The notes under the pieces: generated by a model
The model's database searches: none
What the model was told of the DNA's origin: nothing
The model's input: only the letters and a program-made list of their open reading frames with translations
Shown: one piece after another, positions 56,760-64,000 of the stretch
Layout: each line of letters begins with the position of its first letter
How positions within the stretch are numbered: the first letter of the stretch is position 1
Assembly (NCBI GenBank): GCA_003290165.1
Contig: QNQO01010750.1
Coordinates: 62,001-126,000, forward strand
Source: Berberis thunbergii
Taxonomy: Eukaryota > Streptophyta > Magnoliopsida > Ranunculales > Berberidaceae
DNA length: 64,000 nucleotides
Direction of reading: 5' to 3'
Position numbers and translations under genes: made by a program

Positions 56760-57690
56760 TTTTTTTAGTTTGGCCAAAGTTAGTTTATACATAATCGAGT
56801 TTGATTGTCATTTAAAATTTTAGTTGAGTTTAACCCTAATTTTCTAATAGATTTGCAAGGCCAACCACATTGACTATTTAATATTATTTATTGACTAAAT
56901 ATCCTTATCATGAATATATATGCCAAACCATAAAATCTCGTGGTAATCATATGATTGAAAAAAAAAAGACTAAATTCTACTCACGTCTTCCTTCTTCAAC
57001 TTATCTATAGAATCCTTATAATGTAGGGGTTTCCAACATTTTCCTATACCATTTTCACTAGTTCATTAGGCAAGACATCTTTGAACAACTCCATCACAGC
57101 GCAACTTAATTTATTCTTTCCAATAGAATGTCGAAGAAGACCTTTGGATTCACCAATTCCTTCAACCTGGAGTAAATAAAATTATGAGGGTTCAACCAAT
57201 TAGCAGATGAATCAACATTACTTCGACAAATAATAAACATTTGGACACTAAAAACTCAACATTCAGGATGTCACTAATACTCAAGTCTAAGGGATCAAAG
57301 TGCAATGTCGCAAACCTTACCACAAGAGTACATGGATGGGACTAAGGGTGTGTTTGGTTACATGGTCTCAAGTCATCAACGAAATAGAGATGAGTTGAAA
57401 TCTTTTGCCATGAGAACCCATGAGGAGACCACCTAAATCTAAGGTAATTTGAGGTTCACTCACTAATCAACCATTTGATTTTTTGATCAATAGTGAAAAT
57501 GAAAGTCTCATAAATATGAGAATCACATGGCATAGGAAATGTGTTTGACCCGTTTTGTACAATAAAATAATAGTAACTAGTCAATGTGTTTGACCTAACA
57601 AATCTGTTAGAAAATAAGGGTAAGACTCATTTAAAATTTTTAAATGTCAAACTCTATTAGTTATAAACTAAAGAGGGCCAAAATTAAAAT
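56760..57690. mobile_element. Inverted-repeat element upstream of the MGGCASKP gene
   Basis: The left arm (about 56760-56855) reads TTTGGCCAAAGTTAGTTTAT, GAGTTTGATTGTCATTTAAA and AACCCTAATTTTCTAATAGA. The right arm (about 57600-57690) is its reverse complement (TCTGTTAGAAAATAAGGGT, AACTCTATTAGTTATAAAC, AAAGAGGGCCAAAATTAAAA). Arms of about 90 bp enclose 740 bp without coding capacity. The left edge is about 215 bp upstream of the TATA box. Confidence 0.8.
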
Positions 57691-59776
57691 AAACCTTTTT
57701 ATTAAACCAATCCATAAGGGCATTTAAAAGAGACTTTTCCCATCCTCTTGACTTGACTTTGGTCAATCTTATTATTGTTAAGTTCGACTCTTTAGTAGTG
57801 TTCAACCCTTTTAACACATCGTTTCACATTCCACAATATTACTTCACAAGAAAGTTCACGATTTTTGAAAAATTATCACTAAGTATATCAGCATAAAGTC
57901 GTTAAATTTATTTCCTACTTAATGGCCTACCCGATCGATGGTTGTTTTCTTCATTTATATTTTTATTTTCCATCGCTCACGTCTAAGTTGAGTGACCCAA
58001 ATCCAAAAAGGAAATAACAACAATGTAAAATATTATATAATGTTAAAAAAATAATAGAATTAAAATAAGAATGATTAAGACACTGCATGTGAAAAAGATT
58101 ATCTATATTACTATTCAACATTGTGTTTTACTATTAATTTCTGATTGAGACAAACTAAGGGTTGGAGATAAAAGATAGCTAGGATTGAAAGTTGGTAAAT
58201 GTATTGATGGTTGAAATTCATTTCATATGATAATATGTTTGTAAATATAAAAATGTAGAAGGGCAAAAAATATGAAATATTGTAAAAAAAAGTTGGTGTA
58301 ATGTACATGTGGCAGAAATAGAGTATTGTGTTTTCTTTTTTTCTCAAAATGAAAATGATCATTACTATCATCTATAGTTGTCGGATTTCGGTAAACTTGG
58401 ATTGTTGAAATGCATTTTTGAAGATCTTTCCAACAAAACCAATGATCCATACAAGTGCTAAAATTTTAAAAGTATATATTTTACTATTAAAAAAATTATA
58501 ATGTATTTCGTGTCATTAGTATTTTACAATATAATTTTTTTTTCAATTTTATACGAAGAAAAAAATTGAGACGAGTATCTTAATGCACATTTAAACAAAA
58601 ATCATAAATTTCATGTTTTAGGGAATTCAAAGTTTGGGAGAGAACTAACTCTCGATGTTTGAAATTTTTTCCCAAACTAATTTAAATTTTGAGTCAGTCT
58701 AACCCTAAAGTTTATAGAGTATATATTTTAACCTTAGAATAGGCTTGCATTTCAAAACTGATTGAGGGACAAAAGTGGGGATGGTGGTTGGGTGTTTAGG
58801 ACATGATATTTAGCAATGAACCAAAATGGTGTTTTAGGTTGGAGATAAAAGACGACTGAGATTTACCCAAATATGAAGATTTAACAGATCACATAGAGGG
58901 AGGGAGGGGAGGGTGTTTGGCTGAAATTTATGTTCGCATAGGATCAAATAACCTCGGCTAAAGTTGAAAATTTTCCTCCTATCAAACAATTTGAGTGCCG
59001 AAGGCATGAGGAGTACCCCAGTTATAAACAAAGAAGGGTCTTTGACAGTTGGAACTTTTAAGACGACAGGGCACACGCCGTCTATCTTTTTTAGACGTTT
59101 TGTTGAATTCTACACAAAAATGGAATTTTGAATTGATTTGACTTCCAAAAGATCTCAAGGTATTTTATACTTTGACCATACCAATCCATTCTATCCCCAT
59201 TCCCAACACAACACCAACATTCAAATGCCCCCCATCTCATCATGGTTTTAAAACTTTTATTAAACACATCCACAAGTAGGATACAACTCATTAACATTCA
59301 CTAGCATAGTGTGGGGTCCCCACTATAGATAATGTCCTCACTTAACGCATCCCAAGACCCATTAATATTCTAATAGACTTTAGCTATCACTAGCTTATGA
59401 ATACATGGAAAGGAAGTTGAGGAATACAACTCTTCCTCATATTGATAAGTGATAGCTAAGGCTTAGGTATATGCAATATAGGAAAACAATCCAACATACT
59501 ATTGACTCCTTCAACAAATTTGTCCATATTTAGGTCCATACCAAAGTGTGAAAGACAATGAAGCAATGCATCATGTGCTAATGATTGAGTCATAGACTCA
59601 AAATTGAATCATATACATTCCTTCTTCCTCATCCTCATCCTCAGTCATATCAAGTTCATCTCTCATTTGCATGACCTTAAAAATATTCAACTAAGTTTTA
59701 AGGTTCCCATCGGAAACATACATGCTATCAATTTTACAGATGATGATGGCCCCCGCATTTTCTAGGAAAGGTCACT
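57691..59776. other. No gene seen
   Basis: AT-rich non-coding sequence. Short open frames (58111-58450, 58834-59297) lack domains. Confidence 0.5.
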
Positions 59777-61200
59777 TTATGTTGACAAAAATTTTGGGCT
59801 CAATCTAGTATCTAGAATGATGAAGTCAACTGGATAATAGAAATCTGCAACTTGTACAATCACATCCACAACTATTCTTCTCGAGTATTGTTTTGACTCA
59901 TCTGGTAGCTTAATAACTACCTTTGTTGGTTGCATCTCCTTCATCCCAAGTTCCAAATATATATGATAAGGTAACAGGTTCACACTAGCTTCTTCATCCC
60001 AAGTCAATCAATGCATGACTTTCGAATTCTTTTTAAATGAAACAAGGTACAGTAGGGGTTCCTGGATCCTTGTACTTGAGCACTCCAGTTTGTTGAATAA
60101 GTGTCGTGGCATCACTTGCAAGGCATGTAGTTTCAGGGAATTCCATTTTTCTCTTTTAAGTGCAGATGTCCTTCAAATTTTTGGATAGACTGGTACTTGC
60201 TGGATAGCTGACAAAGAGGGATGTTGATTTGTTCACCTTTAAAAACCTTTCGAATTTCTTGAAATTGCTTATCTTTTTGGTTACCTGAAAAGGCTTTGGG
60301 AAAATGTGCCTTAGTTATATATTTTCTTGGCTTTAAGTGAAGTTGAGAGAGTGGGTCTAAAATGGTTTGAGAAGAACCTTGAGCTTTCTCAATAGGTTTT
60401 GGAATAATCTATTTAGAAATCCCATCAATTTTCTTAGGTTGCTCTATTCCATTATCAATTGCTCGCCCAGAACGAAGGCTGGTGAACTCTTTAACTTCTC
60501 CATGTGAGTATAATTACTTCCATTTTCATTAACATGGGCTTGGGGAGTACCCTTTGGATTTGGGATTGGTTGGCTTGGGAATGTTATTTTCCCCTTTCAT
60601 GGTCAACCGTTGTAACTATTGTTGAAGTTGTTGGATGGGTCGGGAATTAGCAGCATTGGTTGCTATTAATTGATGTATCATATCCTCCAATGATGGTTTT
60701 GGAGGCGATAAAAAAAACATATTGAGATTGAGGCACCAAGTCACGCTTTCCTCTAAGTAGATGTTGACAATAGGAATTATGAGGGGCACGAATCATAGAG
60801 AGGTTCATAGGCCGATTCTATTGGTATGAAAGTTGTCCTCCTCCCTGAGGTGATACTGATTTTGTTGCCACTAGTTAGATTGAGATCCATGGTGACCATG
60901 CCTAGGATAGGTGCGTGAGTTGTGGGCTAATCCACTAGGTTGCCTAGGGTGTTGGGAATAAGGAGGTTTCCCTTTTGAGTAGTTGCTCATAAAATTCACC
61001 TCCATAGGGAATGTTATAGTGAGTTCAATATGTAGACGTGTAGGTATCAAATTTGTTGGATTTACACAGTTAAATGCACACACCTCCTCTTGAGGTTCAT
61101 TGCCTACCGGATGTAAATGATAATTAGAAAGTTTATGATCTACATTGAGGCAAAAGGTACAAGGTTTGGAAGTTTGCTCTTTGACTTGGGAGACAAACTT
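59777..61200 (-). pseudogene. Ty3/gypsy gag-protease remnant
   Basis: On the minus strand a retropepsin-like segment reads ASVNLLPYHIYLELGM, KVVIKLPDESKQYSRRIVVD and YYPVDFIILDT (59777-60000). Before it come YKDPGTPTVPCFI and HALIDLG, the active-site Asp-Leu-Gly, separated from ASVNL by a small insertion and stop. Further upstream (60871-61083) a gag-tail-like region reads FMSNYSKGKPPYSQHPRQPS. These fit the gag-protease junction of plant Athila/Tat-type gypsy elements. Reverse transcriptase and integrase are absent and stops are frequent, so it is a truncated, inactive copy. Confidence 0.65.
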
Positions 61201-61747
61201 TTTAACTATAAATTTAATTTCCTTAGCAAAGTTCTTGAGTATGGTTTTGATGTCGAGTTTTGAATATTTATTTGTTTCAAATACGCACTTAGGGTGTGTG
61301 CTCCTAACCCAAAAATGTTAGTTGCACCATGTCCCTTTGTGACCTGTGACTTACTTGTGACTCGGCATACCGAGTGAGTTGCCCATATGGCAGCGACCTC
61401 TCGGAATTCATTGAATGATTATACCTAACGTTATGTTTAGCTTTAGTCAACACAAAATTAAGCATATTCACCTTGGTCTTGGTTGTTCTGTGAACACCTT
61501 TTTAATTGGCTCTAACCTTGGTTGATTTTATTAAATGCCTTGATTTCATGTAGCTTGAGTGATGAGGTGGGTGATGAAATCCCACCAGTTCTAAAAACAG
61601 GGTTAGGGTTGTTTTCAGTTTATGGTAGTTTATTAGTGTAGGAACCACACAATTCGTTAAAATGCAGAAATATAAACATACACCAAGCAATGTCCAATCA
61701 AATTTCACTCAGCACCCAAGCCACTAAAACACTGTGTCAGAAATGGA
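61201..61747. other. No gene seen
   Basis: Non-coding; probably the 5' part of the gypsy remnant on its left. Confidence 0.35.
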
Positions 61748-64000
61748 TATGTCACGCTCCAATTCTCAAGACACCCGAATGCCTCGAAAATCGTGATGTA
61801 ACTCCAAAACTCTGCATATTTTTTCAAAAGAAAAACATAACACTCATAAGGACAATCCAATAAAATAGGCTAACTCACCATCTTAAAAGACGAGCACAGA
61901 TAACTTAGATCCACTTGCAGCATCACTACCAACAACAACACCAACTGCACCCAGGTAGATATACACCCATTTGCAACAAAATAAGCAAATAACTCAACAC
62001 TAGCTAGTATGAGCATACCACAAACACATAACAGTACTGCACAACTATAGAATGCCATGATAATGCTATAAATTATAGTATATATATCATAGGTAAACCT
62101 AGATGCAGCTAATGCATGAGATGCAAGATGAATGGGAAAATTCACATCAAGTTAAGATACTCAATCAACACTCCATAATCAAAGTCATCAAACTATTATT
62201 CAATTATGAAAATCATCACCATCAGGACTGCAAATACTATGTTGAAGCTGGCATATATACAATACTCGAACATAACTCATGTCATACTCTGAACCAATGT
62301 CCTAGGGAACGACCCATTACCTTAGGCTAAACCACTCTTAGTTTTCCCATCTAGTTGAACATATCCCATTCTCCCAGTGTCACAAACATAAGGGTTCATT
62401 TCTCTATACAAGTATGCATTACGAAGCCAAGTAAAATCCATACTAACCGATACATCAGGGAGCCATTAGAACTATCAAAGGTATAATATAACCGATTTCG
62501 TAAGGAACTCATCATATTTCCTAAAAAACGAGGTTCACCTGTTTCGAGGTAAGCCATGTATCTGCATAAACTATTAATGAGGTTACATCCCGGTCAATCA
62601 ATCACAGAAGAAATACAATTTATCACCCGTTAGCGACATAAATGCAAATGAGTTGTTCTATATTTTCCCACAATCACACCTAGTCCAACGTGTCAAACAT
62701 GTCTCATCCCGACATCCCTCTATACACACACTGATACCACTCCTCGCATGTATGTTCCCAGATAGGGTCCCGCCTCTAGGACGTACAAGTTGCCACGGAA
62801 CACCGATCATGCGACCCAATCACAAATCATAGCGCGCATTGGGGACATTCAACCCGATTAAAACCCAAACATCCTCAAGGCCGAGGCAGTGATCAACCGT
62901 ACTGGGAGTTCTTTTCTTGGATGTGGGCAATCAAAGATCAAACACCCTCAAGGTCGAGGCCGTGATTAACTGCATCGGGAGTTCCTTTCTTGGATAAGAG
63001 ATCCACCCCATTCTCAAGGCCACGATGCTACTCCCTACCAAGGTTCCACGCAGTTCCTAGTGTCAAACAGGTGATATACACCAACACAGTATGCATATCT
63101 ATCTGGCTAGAGTTGTGGGGAAATATAATCTAAATGATGCAAAATTGTTATTGAATTATTTGGTAAACACCATATCTGAAATGTTCCCGTGACTTATGGA
63201 TTAAATGTCATGGCTTAATTCTAAAATCACTTTCATATGCCATTTCACAACTCAAGCATAAGTCATTATTCTTATTAGCTTTTCAACATTTATGCAATTA
63301 TGCAAATTGTCAGTATCTAGCATGGTAGAATTCCATACTGTATTGTATTGCAACATATCATTTCCACATATTACACTATAAACAAACATCCAAATCTACG
63401 TCCAAGAATAAGCTTATCGTTGCAATATTTTGAACGACATTCATCAAGCATATGAACTTCAAACTCACAAACAACGACCAAAAATCATAAAACCATGAAT
63501 ATTTCTGATTTTGAAGACTATGATAAAAATCTTAGACGAGTTCCCTTAACAATTAATTTAAAAGAAACCGTTTACAATTTTGAAGACCCTGATGAAAACC
63601 TTAAGAGAGTTCTATGAAAACTGGATTTTAAGAAAAATCGTTTACTCAACCACAATTTATTATCGCTCTCCTGCAACAATATTTTTATTGACATTATATT
63701 ATAAAATTAAAAATCAAATTTACATGGAGCATTCTCGCTTACCACAAGACTTGCATTCATACCAACACATCCTATATGGCAAAGTAAGCAACTTAATACA
63801 TTGCACACCTGCTGAAACCAGATGATTACAAGTTAGGGAAAACATCTATACAAGGTTAAACTCAAATTTACCAATTAACACAAAAATAGCTTTCATATGA
63901 TGTAATATTGATGCAGGAGGATCCGAGGAAATCGTGATTTTTTTCTTAATTGGAGCAGTTTTGGTATTTTGGCCATAACTTGGGCTACGGTTATCAAATT
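61748..64000 (+). repeat. Possible long LTR or retroelement untranslated sequence
   Basis: TGTCACGCTCC at 61750 resembles the start of many plant gypsy LTRs. The stretch lacks genes, and the last 70 bases (GCAGTTTTGGTATTTTGGCC, then ATAACTTGGGC) have the feel of LTR sequence. No matching second LTR is in the window, so this is tentative. Confidence 0.25.
62865..62997. repeat. Tandem duplication, about 72-bp unit
   Basis: AAACATCCTCAAGGCCGAGG..CTGGGAGTTCTTTTCTTGG is repeated as AAACACCCTCAAGGTCGAGG..CGGGAGTTCCTTTCTTGG about 71 bp later. A third short echo (CTCAAGGCCACGATG) follows near 63014. Confidence 0.8.

Overview
The window is nuclear DNA from a flowering plant, probably a dicot. It is AT-rich, has GT-AG introns, carries the 5' part of a light-harvesting gene (LHCB5/CP26) and is dominated by plant transposon families. 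Only one gene is complete and apparently intact: a two-exon gene on the minus strand (52.9-56.3 kb) for an N-myristoylated, Ala/Pro/Val/Lys repeat protein. Everything was read by eye; family names come from remembered motifs and no search was run.

Region 1 (1-6.46 kb) holds minus-strand pieces of unrelated host genes: LHCB5 exons 1-2, an exon like Arabidopsis At4g13200, an unidentified last exon, the first two exons of an IBR1/SDRa-type dehydrogenase and the first two exons of a TBC/Rab-GAP-type protein. They end at 6458 in the right terminus of a CACTA transposon, so this stretch may be the inside of a gene-capturing CACTA element whose left end lies outside the window. Region 2 (6.46-8.63 kb) is a spacer with a 780-bp hAT element bounded by a perfect 8-bp target duplication.

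Region 3 (8626-26576) is a complete 17.95-kb CACTA element with matching termini and a perfect 3-bp target duplication (TCT). It encodes a TNP2-type transposase and a second Transposase_24-type protein, both on the minus strand, and has arrays of a 19-bp imperfect palindrome at each end. Its non-transposase DNA carries pieces of host genes, several ending at a splice site: a P5A-ATPase phosphorylation-site exon, a GCN1/ILITYHIA exon, an NAD-malic enzyme exon, an RDR3-type RNA-dependent RNA polymerase piece, the last exon of a 2-oxoglutarate dioxygenase and several unnamed exon-like pieces. The fragment of an RNA-silencing polymerase inside a transposon is the most interesting observation here.

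Region 4 (26.6-40.1 kb) is a nest of L1-type LINEs: a degraded LINE split by a second, also degraded, LINE (about 30.17-36.18 kb, poly(A) at its 3' end). Region 5 (40.3-46.8 kb) looks like the 3' part of a Ty3/gypsy Tat-type element: a 128-bp tandem repeat, a long antisense ORF region interrupted by a 1-kb hAT insertion a few codons after its start, and LTR-like sequence with a TATA box. Region 6 (47.9-57.7 kb) holds a small MITE and four long inverted-repeat elements that sit on both sides of the intact gene. Region 7 (59.8-64 kb) has a gypsy gag/protease remnant and possible LTR sequence.
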